From assembly GCF_900114915.1 (NCBI RefSeq), contig NZ_FOUS01000008.1, positions 310,001 through 374,000 on the forward strand: 64,000 nt of DNA, written 5' to 3'. The position numbers were made by a program, and so were the translations under genes. Positions 26,472-34,370 of the stretch are shown piece by piece. Position 1 is the first letter of the stretch. Each line of letters starts with the position of its first letter. Source of the stretch: Bradyrhizobium sp. Rc3b. GTDB taxonomy: Bacteria; Pseudomonadota; Alphaproteobacteria; Rhizobiales; Xanthobacteraceae. The notes beneath the pieces were generated by a model that saw nothing but the letters and a program-made list of their open reading frames with translations, had not been told where the DNA came from and did no database searches.

Positions 26472-27022
26472 GCCATGGTCCGCTTCCGGATCGTGACGAT
26501 CAAACCATCGCTGCCGCAGGGACCGGCCTTGCGGCGGCGATCGATCGCGGTCTTGCCATCCTCAACAGCATCATCGTCGTGTTCGCCGCGATCGCACTGG
26601 TCGCGGCCTGCGCCATCCTGAGCTACAGCGTGCTCAGCCGCGCCTTGTTCAAGGCCGCCAATTACTGGCAGGACGAGGCCGCCGTGTTCCTGCTGGTCGG
26701 CGCGACCTTCATGACGGCCGCCTATGTGCAGCAGAACCGCGGCCATATCGGCATCGAGGCCTTTGTCGGCCTGCTCTCGCCGCTCGCGAACCGGATCAGG
26801 CTCTGGCTGGTCGACGCCTTCACGTTCCTGTTCTGCGCCTTCTTCACCTGGAAGTCCTGGACGCTGGCCCATGAGGCCTATGTCGACGGCCAGGTCTCCA
26901 ACTCGATGTGGTCGCCGCCGCTCGCCATTCCCTATTCGCTGATGGCGTTCGGCATGAGCCTGCTCTGCATCCAGATCCTCGTGCAGCTTGCGCTGCCGTT
27001 TACCGGAGCCAAGCGTTCATGA
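26468..27022 (+). CDS. TRAP transporter small permease (DctQ), system 1
   Basis: This 184-residue protein has four membrane segments and the DctQ order: a first helix, the WQDEAAVFLLVGATFM motif, GHIGIEAFVGLLSP, and a last helix near 150-175. It is the small inner-membrane subunit that joins the large DctM subunit. It overlaps the genes on both sides by ATGA, so the three subunits are translationally coupled. Confidence 0.92.
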   Translation: MSHGPLPDRDDQTIAAAGTGLAAAIDRGLAILNSIIVVFAAIALVAACAILSYSVLSRALFKAANYWQDEAAVFLLVGATFMTAAYVQQNRGHIGIEAFVGLLSPLANRIRLWLVDAFTFLFCAFFTWKSWTLAHEAYVDGQVSNSMWSPPLAIPYSLMAFGMSLLCIQILVQLALPFTGAKRS

Positions 27023-28377
27023 GCGTGTTCGGTATCGGCGTTGCCTACGGCGTTGCGACGCTGCTCGTGATGTTCTCGGGCATGCCCATTGCGTTCGCGC
27101 TCGGCGCGGTCGCGGTCGTGTTCATGGGCATCTACATGCCGGCGGCGTCCCTCGATACGGTGACGCAAAACGTCTACGAGGAAATGGCCTCGATCACGCT
27201 GTTGTCGATCCCGCTCTTCATCCTGAAGGGCGCCGCGATCGGCAAGTCGCGCGCCGGCCAGGATCTCTATTCGGCCCTGCATGCCTGGCTGCATCGCGTG
27301 CCCGGCGGGCTCGGCGTCGCCAACGTTTTCGCCTGCGCGCTGTTCGCGGCGATGGCGGGCTCCTCGCCTGCGACTTGCTCGGCGATCGGTTCGGCCGGCA
27401 TCCCCGAGATGCGCAAGCGCGGCTATTCCGGCGGCTTTGCCGCAGGCATCATCGCTGCCGGCGGCACGCTCGGCATCCTGCTGCCGCCTTCGATCACCAT
27501 GATCCTGTTCGCGGTCGCCGCCGAAAAATCGCTCGGACGGCTCTTCCTCGCCGGCATCGGACCGGGCCTGCTGCTGGTCTCGCTGTTCGGCGCCTACGCC
27601 GTGATCCGCTTCCGTCAGGAATACGCCGCCGCAGAAGCGATCTACAAGAACGGCGGCCCGGAAGCGGCGATCCTCGCCCGCGACGAATACACGCTCGCCG
27701 AACGCTTCAGCGTGCTGCCGCGGGTGATTCCATTCGTGCTGCTGCTCACCGGCGTCATGATCGCGCTCTATGGCGGCTACGCCACGCCGTCAGAGACCGC
27801 CGGCCTCGGCGGCCTGCTGGCGCTGGCGCTCATCGCTGCGATCTACAGCGTGTGGCGGCCGAGCGACCTTGCGCCCATCATGAAGTCGACGATCCGGGAA
27901 TCGACCATGCTGATGATGATCATCGGCATGTCGCTGCTTTATTCCTACGTGATGAGCTATCTGCACATCTCGCAATCGGTCGCCGAATCCATCGTCGCGA
28001 TGCACCTGCCGCGCTGGGAGCTGCTGTTCGCGATCCTCGTCATGGTCGTCGTGCTCGGCTTCTTCCTGCCGCCGGTCTCGATCATCCTGATGACGGCGCC
28101 GATCATTCTGCCACCGCTGCGTGCCGCGAATTTCGATATCATCTGGTTCGGCGTGGTGATGACCATCGTGATGGAGATGGGGCTGATCCACCCGCCGGTC
28201 GGCCTCAACATCTTCGTCATCCGCAACGTCGCACCGGACATTCCCCTGCGCGAGGTAATCTGGGGCACGCTGCCGTTCGTGCTGCTGATGATGCTGGCAG
28301 TGCTGCTGCTGTGCTTCTTTCCGGCGATTTCGACCGGGCTGCCGGATCTGGTGATGGGGCCGGACGGGAGCAGGTAA
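27019..28377 (+). CDS. TRAP transporter large permease (DctM), system 1
   Basis: This is the 452-residue, roughly 12-helix Na+-dependent transport subunit. Characteristic segments are GMPIAFALGAVAVVFMG, SIPLFILKGAAIGKS, AMAGSSPATCSAIGS and the GILLPPSITMILFAV hairpin. A second PP-containing re-entrant loop, GLIHPPVGLNIFVI, is near residue 395. The start at 27019 overlaps the dctQ stop. The polar stretch around residues 205-235 is an insertion relative to the shorter DctM of system 2. A dispersed repeat follows the stop. Confidence 0.93.
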   Translation: MSVFGIGVAYGVATLLVMFSGMPIAFALGAVAVVFMGIYMPAASLDTVTQNVYEEMASITLLSIPLFILKGAAIGKSRAGQDLYSALHAWLHRVPGGLGVANVFACALFAAMAGSSPATCSAIGSAGIPEMRKRGYSGGFAAGIIAAGGTLGILLPPSITMILFAVAAEKSLGRLFLAGIGPGLLLVSLFGAYAVIRFRQEYAAAEAIYKNGGPEAAILARDEYTLAERFSVLPRVIPFVLLLTGVMIALYGGYATPSETAGLGGLLALALIAAIYSVWRPSDLAPIMKSTIRESTMLMMIIGMSLLYSYVMSYLHISQSVAESIVAMHLPRWELLFAILVMVVVLGFFLPPVSIILMTAPIILPPLRAANFDIIWFGVVMTIVMEMGLIHPPVGLNIFVIRNVAPDIPLREVIWGTLPFVLLMMLAVLLLCFFPAISTGLPDLVMGPDGSR

Positions 28378-28393
28378 CGGCAATCACGGCGGC

Positions 28394-28487
28394 CGTAGGG
28401 TGGGCAAAGCGAAGCGTGCCCACCATTCGCGATTGCGGTCACGGAGAGATGGTGGGCACGGCGCTACGCGCCTTTGCCTACCCTACG
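28394..28487. repeat. Dispersed palindromic repeat, family R2, copy 1
   Basis: CGTAGGGTGGGCAAAGCGAA at the left is mirrored by CGCCTTTGCCTACCCTACG at the right. The inner GTGCCCACC and GGTGGGCAC also pair. Copy 2 is at 33310-33431 in the same orientation. The right end overlaps the last codon and stop (TAG) of the gntR gene. Confidence 0.9.
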
Positions 28488-29175
28488 ACTGCTCTTTCCG
28501 TCGCACCTTCGGCGCGACCACGCTGCCGGCCACCACCTGCAATAGATCCTTGCGCACGGCTTCGATGTGCCGCTCCAGGAAGCGGCAGGCTTCCTCGACC
28601 TTCTGTGCGCGGCAGAGCGCGATCATATGGGCGTGCTCCTTTTCGGCCGTCCCCATCGCTTTGGTGTTGGAGAGCTGCAGCCGAGTGTAGCGGTCGCTGG
28701 TCTGGAGCAGCGACAGCACGATCGCCCGCGTGCGCGGCTGCGGAGCGTGAACGTAAAGCGCCATGTGGAAGTCGGCGTTGAGCTGTCCCCATTCACTGAC
28801 GTTCTTCGCCTTGATCGCCTTCTCGAAGCGCTTGTGGATGTCGTCGAGCCCGTCGAAATCGTCAGCGCTGAAACGCGGCGCCGACTGCGCCAGCAGCCGC
28901 GGCTCCAGGATGCAGCGCAGATCGAACACGTCGTTGATCTCGTCCAGCGACAGCTCCGAGACGATGGCGCCCTTCTGCGGCACGATCCGCACCAGGCCTT
29001 CAGCCTCGAGCTGGAATAGCGCCTCGCGGACAGGAATGCGGCTGACGCCATAGGCCTCGCCAAGCGCATCCTGCCGCAACTGTGATCCGGCCCGATAAGT
29101 ACCGTCGAGGATCGCCTGCCTGAGCTGGTCGACGATCGCGGCCGACAGGGTGCGATGCTTCAGAGGCTGTTTCAT
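28483..29175 (-). CDS. GntR-family (FCD subfamily) transcriptional regulator
   Basis: This 230-residue regulator has a winged-helix DNA-binding domain at residues 8-75 (LRQDALGEAYGVSRIPVREA, the GntR recognition helix) and an FCD effector domain with the Asp/His residues that often bind metal and a carboxylate ligand (FDLRCILEP, HMALYVHA, EHAHMIALC). The ATG at 29175 follows AAGG. It is divergent from TRAP system 2 and lies back to back with system 1. It probably represses one or both and is released by the transported acid. The end of repeat R2 supplies its stop codon. Confidence 0.9.
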   Translation of the reverse strand: MKQPLKHRTLSAAIVDQLRQAILDGTYRAGSQLRQDALGEAYGVSRIPVREALFQLEAEGLVRIVPQKGAIVSELSLDEINDVFDLRCILEPRLLAQSAPRFSADDFDGLDDIHKRFEKAIKAKNVSEWGQLNADFHMALYVHAPQPRTRAIVLSLLQTSDRYTRLQLSNTKAMGTAEKEHAHMIALCRAQKVEEACRFLERHIEAVRKDLLQVVAGSVVAPKVRRKEQS

Positions 29176-29320
29176 CTGACCTTCTGTTGTCCTTCCCGAC
29201 TCGTCCGGCCGAAGCGGTCTCTCTCTTGCATGTCGGGCGCTCCAGCAAAAGCCGGGCGTCCCACAAAGCAGCGTGCCCAGCAAAAGCGCGGCCTGCCGCA
29301 GAAATGACCGCAATCTCCGT

Positions 29321-29367
29321 TTGACACCCAAATTGTATAAATTATACATTTGTCGATAGCACGACAA
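29321..29367 (+). promoter_or_regulatory. Promoter with overlapping GntR-type operator for TRAP system 2
   Basis: TTGACA at 29321-29326 and TATACA at 29343-29348, 16 bases apart, form a good sigma-70 promoter. The perfect palindrome TGTATAA-A-TTATACA (29334-29348) covers the -10 box, an ideal position for repression by a GntR/FCD protein. A second palindrome, TTGTCG/CGACAA with a 6-base spacer, follows at 29350-29367. The adjacent divergent gntR is the obvious binding candidate. Confidence 0.7.
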
Positions 29368-29391
29368 TTTTCGGGGTGTGGGGCCTCTTTC

Positions 29392-30015
29392 ATGATCGAG
29401 CAGACGATCCCGGCCAGCCGCGCGTTCAGCGTTCGACGGATGGTCATTCGCGCCTCCAGCGCCCTGCTCGCCGTGGAGCGCCTGGCGCTGATGGGCCTGA
29501 TGTACGTGCTGACCGGCCTGATCCTGGTGAACGTCGTCACCCGCTACGCGCGCTTTCCGATCTACTGGATCGATGAATCCGCTGTTTATTGCGTGGTCTG
29601 GCTGACCTTCATCGGCGCCTCCGCGATGACGCGGCTGCGGCTCGACTTCGCGGTCACCATGCTGACGGAGCGTCTTTCGGCGCGACACCAGAAGATCGCA
29701 AAGGTGATCTCGACTGGCCTCGTCGTGGTGTTCGGCGCCGCCCTGATCGTCACCTGCGTGCTCTGGATGGATCCGATCGGCCTTGCCCGCGCCGGCTTCG
29801 ACGGGCGCAAGCTCGCGGCCGAAACCTTCAACTTCCTCTACACCGAGCACACCCAGACGCTGAACTGGCCGACCTGGGTGCTCTACCTGACGCTGCCGAT
29901 CTTCGCGGTGTCGATGACCGTTCACGGCCTCGCCAATTTGCTGGAAGATCTCGGGCTGGTGCCGCGCATGCCGCCAAAGGGCTTCCAGCTCTCCGAGCTC
30001 GACGGGGTCAACTGA
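29392..30015 (+). CDS. TRAP transporter small permease (DctQ), system 2
   Basis: This 207-residue protein has four hydrophobic segments with the DctQ pattern (YWIDESAVYCVVWLTFIGAS, then RLDFAVTMLTERLS). It begins about 45 bases after the promoter -10 element, so the 5' leader is very short. The stop overlaps the next gene by one base. Sequence differs considerably from DctQ of system 1, so the two transporters are not recent duplicates. Confidence 0.9.
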   Translation: MIEQTIPASRAFSVRRMVIRASSALLAVERLALMGLMYVLTGLILVNVVTRYARFPIYWIDESAVYCVVWLTFIGASAMTRLRLDFAVTMLTERLSARHQKIAKVISTGLVVVFGAALIVTCVLWMDPIGLARAGFDGRKLAAETFNFLYTEHTQTLNWPTWVLYLTLPIFAVSMTVHGLANLLEDLGLVPRMPPKGFQLSELDGVN

Positions 30016-31280
30016 TGATCACGTCGGCGGCCTTTATGGTTTTCATGCTGGTCGGCGTGCCGATCGGCCTCTGCCTGTGCCTCGCCGGCCTCGTCTACAT
30101 TGCGGCATCCGGCAATCCCGTGCTGTTCCAGTCCTATCCGCTGCAGCTGTTCGGCGGCGTCGACAGCTACGGCCTGATCGCGATTCCCCTCTTCATCCTG
30201 ATCGGCGAGATCATGAATGGCGGCGGCATCACACGGCGCATCGTCGACATGGCGATGGCCTTCGTCGGCTCGCTCAAAGGCGGGCTCGCCTACGTCAACA
30301 TCCTCGCCAATATGTTCATCTCCTCGATCCTGGGATCGGCGACCGCGCAGGTCGCGATCATGGCCCAGATCATGGTGCCGGAGATGGAGAAGAAGGGTTA
30401 CGACAAGACGTTTGCGGCGGGGCTGACCGCTTATGGCGGCATGCTCGGCCCCATCATCCCGCCCTCGGTGATGTTCGTGGTCTACAGCGTGCTCGCGCAG
30501 GTCTCGGTCAGCGACATGCTGATCGCAGGCATCGTGCCGGGCGTCATCCTCACCGTGATGTTCTGCCTCGTCATTGCCCTGATGGGCTATGTCTACAATT
30601 ATCCGCGCGCGGATTATCAGACGCCGCGCCAGCGCGTCATGACGATCCTGCGGACGTCGCCGACGCTGCTGATCCCGGTCGTCATCGTCGGCACGATTCT
30701 GAGCGGTCTCGCCAATGCGACGGAATCCGCCGCGGTCGGCGCTGTGGCCGCCGCACTCGTCGGAAAATACTGGACCAGGGAGTTCGAGTTCTCGCAGCTG
30801 CCGCAGATGATGCTGCGCAGCGCGATCTATTCGGCGATCGTGCTGTTCCTGGTCGCGGCCGCCGCGGTGTTCTCCTGGGTCCTGATCTTCGGCAAGGTGC
30901 CGCAGGAGACGGCTGCCTGGATCCAGACGGCCGCCAAAGACCCGGTCAGCTTCATGCTGATCTGCAACGTCATCCTGCTTGTGATCGGCACTGTCATCGA
31001 CGGCATTCCCGGCCTGATCATGACGGTGCCAATCCTGCTGCCTGTTGCGACCGAGGTCTATCACATCGATCCCCGGCATTTCGGCGTCGTGGTGGTGATC
31101 AATCTCGTGCTCGGCCTGCTGTCGCCGCCGGTCGGGCTCTGCTTTTTCGTCGCGGCCGCCGTCACCGGCGCCAAGCCCGGCAAGATGTTCATGGTGACGC
31201 TGCCCTTCTTCGTCATCTCCTGCGTCCTGCTGGTGCTGCTCTCGCTCTATCCGTCGCTCTCGCTGATCCTCATCAAATAG
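30015..31280 (+). CDS. TRAP transporter large permease (DctM), system 2
   Basis: This 421-residue transport subunit is a DctM of standard length. It has GVPIGLCLCLAGLVYI at the N-terminus, AIPLFILIGEIMNGGGIT, GSATAQVAIMAQIM, GMLGPIIPPSVMFVVYS and LGLLSPPVGLCFFVAA. The ATG at 30015 is placed by TGATG overlap with dctQ. The paired PP re-entrant loops that form the transport site are intact. The binding-protein gene comes after the permeases here, the reverse of system 1. Confidence 0.92.
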   Translation: MITSAAFMVFMLVGVPIGLCLCLAGLVYIAASGNPVLFQSYPLQLFGGVDSYGLIAIPLFILIGEIMNGGGITRRIVDMAMAFVGSLKGGLAYVNILANMFISSILGSATAQVAIMAQIMVPEMEKKGYDKTFAAGLTAYGGMLGPIIPPSVMFVVYSVLAQVSVSDMLIAGIVPGVILTVMFCLVIALMGYVYNYPRADYQTPRQRVMTILRTSPTLLIPVVIVGTILSGLANATESAAVGAVAAALVGKYWTREFEFSQLPQMMLRSAIYSAIVLFLVAAAAVFSWVLIFGKVPQETAAWIQTAAKDPVSFMLICNVILLVIGTVIDGIPGLIMTVPILLPVATEVYHIDPRHFGVVVVINLVLGLLSPPVGLCFFVAAAVTGAKPGKMFMVTLPFFVISCVLLVLLSLYPSLSLILIK

Positions 31281-31304
31281 GCCCGTTCAAAAGGAAGCCC
31301 GACC

Positions 31305-32288
31305 ATGCCGCTTACACGCCGCCGCTTTCTCGCCACCAGTGCCGCCGCATCGGTGTTCGCACCGTCGCTGGCGCTCGCCCAGGCCAAGGAATTCCGCCTC
31401 GGCCTGATCACTCCGAACGGCCATTCCTGGAACAAGGCCGCGCTAAAATTCGGTGACGATCTCAAGGCCGCAACCAACGGCCGCCTGACACTGACCGTGT
31501 TCCACTCCGGCCAGCTCGGCAACGAGCCCGCGATGATGCAGCAATTGCAATCCGGCGCGCTCGACATGGGCTTCATCCAGGCCGCCGAGCTCGGCTCGCG
31601 CGTGCCGCACATCGCCGCGATCAACGCGCCCTACATCGTGCGCTCGACGCCGGCGGTGGCGAAATTCGTGCGGCATCCGGCGGCAGTGAAGCTGTTCGAG
31701 GTGCTGCCGCAGGAGACCGGCACCATCGGCCTCGGCTGGGGCATCACCGGCATGCGCGCGGTGTTCTCGTCGAAGGATTTGACGACGCTCGCCGACATCA
31801 AGGGCATGAAGCTGCGCATCAACCCGACGCCGGTCTATCGTGATTTCTATTCGTCCCTCGGCGCAGCGCCGACACCGATCCCGACGCCGCAGGTGTTCGA
31901 CGCGATGGCCAACGGCCAGGTCGACGGCCTCGAGGCCGATCTCGAATTCTCCTGGAACCAACGCTTCGACAAGGTCTCCAAGGTGATCCTGCAGATGAAT
32001 GCCGTCTTCATGCCGATGGCGGCCGTCGTTTCCGGCCGGGTCTGGCAGTCGCTCCCCGCTGCCGACCGCGAGCTGATCGCCAAGACTGTCAAGGCGACTC
32101 TGGATGCGCAGATCGACGAACTCGCCGGCAACGAGCCCGCGCTGATCGAGAATTTCAAGAACGCGCCGATCCCAATCCGCCAGGTCCCGGCGGGCGACAC
32201 CGAGGCCGTCATCGCCGAATTCGACAAGATCTGGCTGCCCAAGGCACCGGTTCTCGCCGAGCTGCGCAAGGTCGGCGCGACGCTCTGA
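31305..32288 (+). CDS. TRAP transporter substrate-binding protein (DctP type), system 2
   Basis: This 327-residue periplasmic receptor starts with a twin-arginine-type signal (MPLTRRRFLATSAAASVFAP) and is cleaved near LAQA. DctP signatures are FHSGQLGNEPAMMQQLQSGA and IKGMKLRINPTPVYRDF, with the ligand-binding Arg of the KLRI motif. AAAAGGAAG precedes the ATG. It lies in the operon of system 2 and is followed by a DapA-family enzyme that may act on the imported compound. Substrate is unknown. Confidence 0.9.
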   Translation: MPLTRRRFLATSAAASVFAPSLALAQAKEFRLGLITPNGHSWNKAALKFGDDLKAATNGRLTLTVFHSGQLGNEPAMMQQLQSGALDMGFIQAAELGSRVPHIAAINAPYIVRSTPAVAKFVRHPAAVKLFEVLPQETGTIGLGWGITGMRAVFSSKDLTTLADIKGMKLRINPTPVYRDFYSSLGAAPTPIPTPQVFDAMANGQVDGLEADLEFSWNQRFDKVSKVILQMNAVFMPMAAVVSGRVWQSLPAADRELIAKTVKATLDAQIDELAGNEPALIENFKNAPIPIRQVPAGDTEAVIAEFDKIWLPKAPVLAELRKVGATL

Positions 32289-32362
32289 TCGCACCCGCCA
32301 TCCTCTTCACCGCGCCCGGCGGATCCAGCCCCCCGCCGGCAATCTTACCTGGAGTCAAATCA

Positions 32363-33289
32363 ATGAGCCGCCGCGTTTCCTGGGAAGGCGTCTTCCCGGC
32401 CGTCACCACCCAATTCCACGACGATCTCTCGCTCGACATCGATGCAACCGCGAAAGTGATGGATGGGTTGATCCGCGACGGCGTCTCGGGCCTGATCGTC
32501 TGCGGCTCGGTCGGCGAGAACACCTCGCTGGAGCGCAAGGAGAAGGTCGCGATCATGGAGACGGCGAAGTCGGTCGCCGCCGGCCGCGTGCCCGTATTGT
32601 GCGGCATCGCCGAATTTACCACGGCGTTTGCGGTCGAGACGGCGAAGGAAGCCGCGCGCGTCGGCATCGACGGCGTGATGGTGATGCCGGCCCTGGTCTA
32701 TTCGTCCAAGCCGCACGAGACCGCGGCGCATTTCCGCGCCGTCGCCTCCGCGACCGACCTGCCCGTGATGCTCTACAACAATCCGCCGATCTACAAGAAC
32801 GACGTCACCCCGGACATTCTCGCCACGCTCGCCGACGTCGAGACCGTGGTCTGCTTCAAGGATTCGTCCGGAGACACGCGGCGCTTCATCGACACCAGGA
32901 ACATGGTGGGTGACCGCTTCGTGCTGTTCGCAGGCCTCGACGACGTCATCGTCGAGAGCATCGCCATGGGCGCCGTGGGCTGGGTCTCCGGCATGTCGAA
33001 CGCCTTCCCGCGCGAAGGCGAGACGCTGTTCCGTTTGGCCAAGGCCGGCCGCCTCGCTGAGGCTATGCCGATCTACGAATGGTTCATGCCGCTGCTGCAT
33101 CTCGATGCGCGCCCCGACCTCGTCCAGTGCATCAAGCTGTGCGAGCACATCATGGGCCGCGGCACCGCGCTGACCCGCCCGCCGCGCCTCGCGCTGCTGC
33201 CGCAGGAGAAGGCCGAGGTCGAGGCCATGATGGCCAAGGCGCTGAAGAGCCGGCCGCGCCTGCCGGATGTGGGTCTGAAGGCTGCGTGA
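32363..33289 (+). CDS. DapA/NAL-family Schiff-base aldolase or lyase
   Basis: This 308-residue TIM-barrel protein carries the family's catalytic residues: Tyr138 in YNNPP and Schiff-base Lys166 in VCFKDSSGD. The substrate loop reads GSVGENTSL instead of the GTTGE of true dihydrodipicolinate synthases, so lysine biosynthesis is unlikely. Relatives cleave or dehydrate 2-keto acids (sialate, keto-deoxy-sugar acids, pyrroline-hydroxycarboxylate). It lies 74 bases after the binding-protein gene, so it is likely the catabolic enzyme for the compound taken up by TRAP system 2. No epimerase or dehydrogenase of a known hydroxyproline or sugar-acid route is beside it, so I do not name the substrate. 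Confidence 0.82.
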   Translation: MSRRVSWEGVFPAVTTQFHDDLSLDIDATAKVMDGLIRDGVSGLIVCGSVGENTSLERKEKVAIMETAKSVAAGRVPVLCGIAEFTTAFAVETAKEAARVGIDGVMVMPALVYSSKPHETAAHFRAVASATDLPVMLYNNPPIYKNDVTPDILATLADVETVVCFKDSSGDTRRFIDTRNMVGDRFVLFAGLDDVIVESIAMGAVGWVSGMSNAFPREGETLFRLAKAGRLAEAMPIYEWFMPLLHLDARPDLVQCIKLCEHIMGRGTALTRPPRLALLPQEKAEVEAMMAKALKSRPRLPDVGLKAA

Positions 33290-33309
33290 AAGCAGGTCCC
33301 GTAGTCTAG

Positions 33310-33431
33310 TAGGGTGGGCAAAGCGACTTGTCCGCCGTAGCTCGAAGAGCGAAGGCGGAAGCGTGCCCACCACCTGTCTCGATCATAAAAAGATGGTGGG
33401 CACGGCGCTAGGCGCCTTTGCCCACCCTACG
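33310..33431. repeat. Dispersed palindromic repeat, family R2, copy 2
   Basis: The element has the same ends as copy 1 (TAGGGTGGGCAAAGCGA and CGCCTTTGCCCACCCTACG) and the same inner GTGCCCACC/GGTGGGCAC pair. It contains an extra segment at about 33327-33359 with its own TCCGCC/GGCGGA stem. It lies between two convergent genes and could form a large hairpin in either transcript. Confidence 0.9.
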
Positions 33432-33457
33432 GCACCTGCGCTTACAATGGCGAAGAC

Positions 33458-34369
33458 CTACGAAGCCGCCCGCTTCTTCTTCGCATTCAGCGCGGACGCC
33501 ACCCGGCTCACCGGCGGCTTGCCCAGCACGCGGCTCATCTCGTTCGTCGCGGCCAGCAGCTTGTCCATGTCGATGCCGGTCCTGACGCCCATGCCCTCGA
33601 GCATGTAGACGACGTCCTCGGTCGCGACATTGCCGGTCGCTCCCGGCGCGTAGGGGCAGCCGCCGAGGCCGCCGGCGGCAGCGTCGATGACGCGGACGCC
33701 CTCCTCCAGGCCGGCATAGAGATTGGCGAGCGCCTGTCCGTAGGTGTCGTGGAAATGCATTGCGAGATTGGCGGCGGGAATGTTGGCGGCAACCGCGCGC
33801 AGCATCGCCTTGGCCTTTTCAGGCGTGCCGACGCCGATGGTGTCGCCGAGGGAGACCTCGTAGCAGCCGAGATCCCACAGCGTCTTGGCGAGATCCGCGA
33901 CGGCCTTCGGTTTGATTTCACCGTCGAACGGACAGCCGAGCACGCAGGAGATATAGCCGCGCACCTTGACGCCATCAGCCTTGGCACGAGCCAGCACCGG
34001 CTTGAACCGATCGATGGACTCCGCAACGGTGCAATTGATGTTGGCGCGAGAAAATCCCTCGGAGGCCGCGGCGAACACCGAGACCACTCTCGCGCCCGCG
34101 GCGCGCGCTGCGTCATAGCCCTTCTCGTTGGGCACCAGCACGTGGAATTCGGCGCCCTTGATGTGGTTCACGCCGCGCAGCACGGCATCCGAGCTCGCCA
34201 TTTGCGGGATCGCCTTGGGCGAGACGAACGCCCCGACCTCGACCGTATCGAGCCCGGCCGCGACCAGCGCCTCGACGAAGGCGATACGGGCTTCGACGCT
34301 GACGGGCGTCTTCTCGTTCTGGAGGCCGTCGCGCGGCCCCATTTCGATGATGCGGACGGGGTCGCTCAT
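33458..34369 (-). CDS. mvaB: Hydroxymethylglutaryl-CoA lyase
   Basis: This enzyme splits HMG-CoA into acetoacetate and acetyl-CoA, the last step of leucine degradation. The 303-residue TIM barrel has the expected catalytic Arg13-Asp14 in GPRDGLQNE, the metal histidines in MHFHDTYGQ (205 and 207), and the signature loop GGLGGCPYAPGATGN with Cys238. Its start is one base past the mccA stop, and it is the last gene of the leucine operon. The downstream side is closed by repeat R2. Confidence 0.94.
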   Translation of the reverse strand: MSDPVRIIEMGPRDGLQNEKTPVSVEARIAFVEALVAAGLDTVEVGAFVSPKAIPQMASSDAVLRGVNHIKGAEFHVLVPNEKGYDAARAAGARVVSVFAAASEGFSRANINCTVAESIDRFKPVLARAKADGVKVRGYISCVLGCPFDGEIKPKAVADLAKTLWDLGCYEVSLGDTIGVGTPEKAKAMLRAVAANIPAANLAMHFHDTYGQALANLYAGLEEGVRVIDAAAGGLGGCPYAPGATGNVATEDVVYMLEGMGVRTGIDMDKLLAATNEMSRVLGKPPVSRVASALNAKKKRAAS

Positions 34370-34370
34370 G

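Noticed and set aside
25449-31280. The two TRAP systems as a recent tandem duplication
   Set aside because: Their DctQ, DctM and DctP proteins differ strongly in sequence and length, and their gene order differs (P-Q-M versus Q-M-P).
32363-33289. Naming the lyase as dihydrodipicolinate synthase or N-acetylneuraminate lyase
   Set aside because: The GTTGE loop of DapA is replaced, and no sialic-acid or lysine-biosynthesis partners are adjacent. Only the superfamily is supported.
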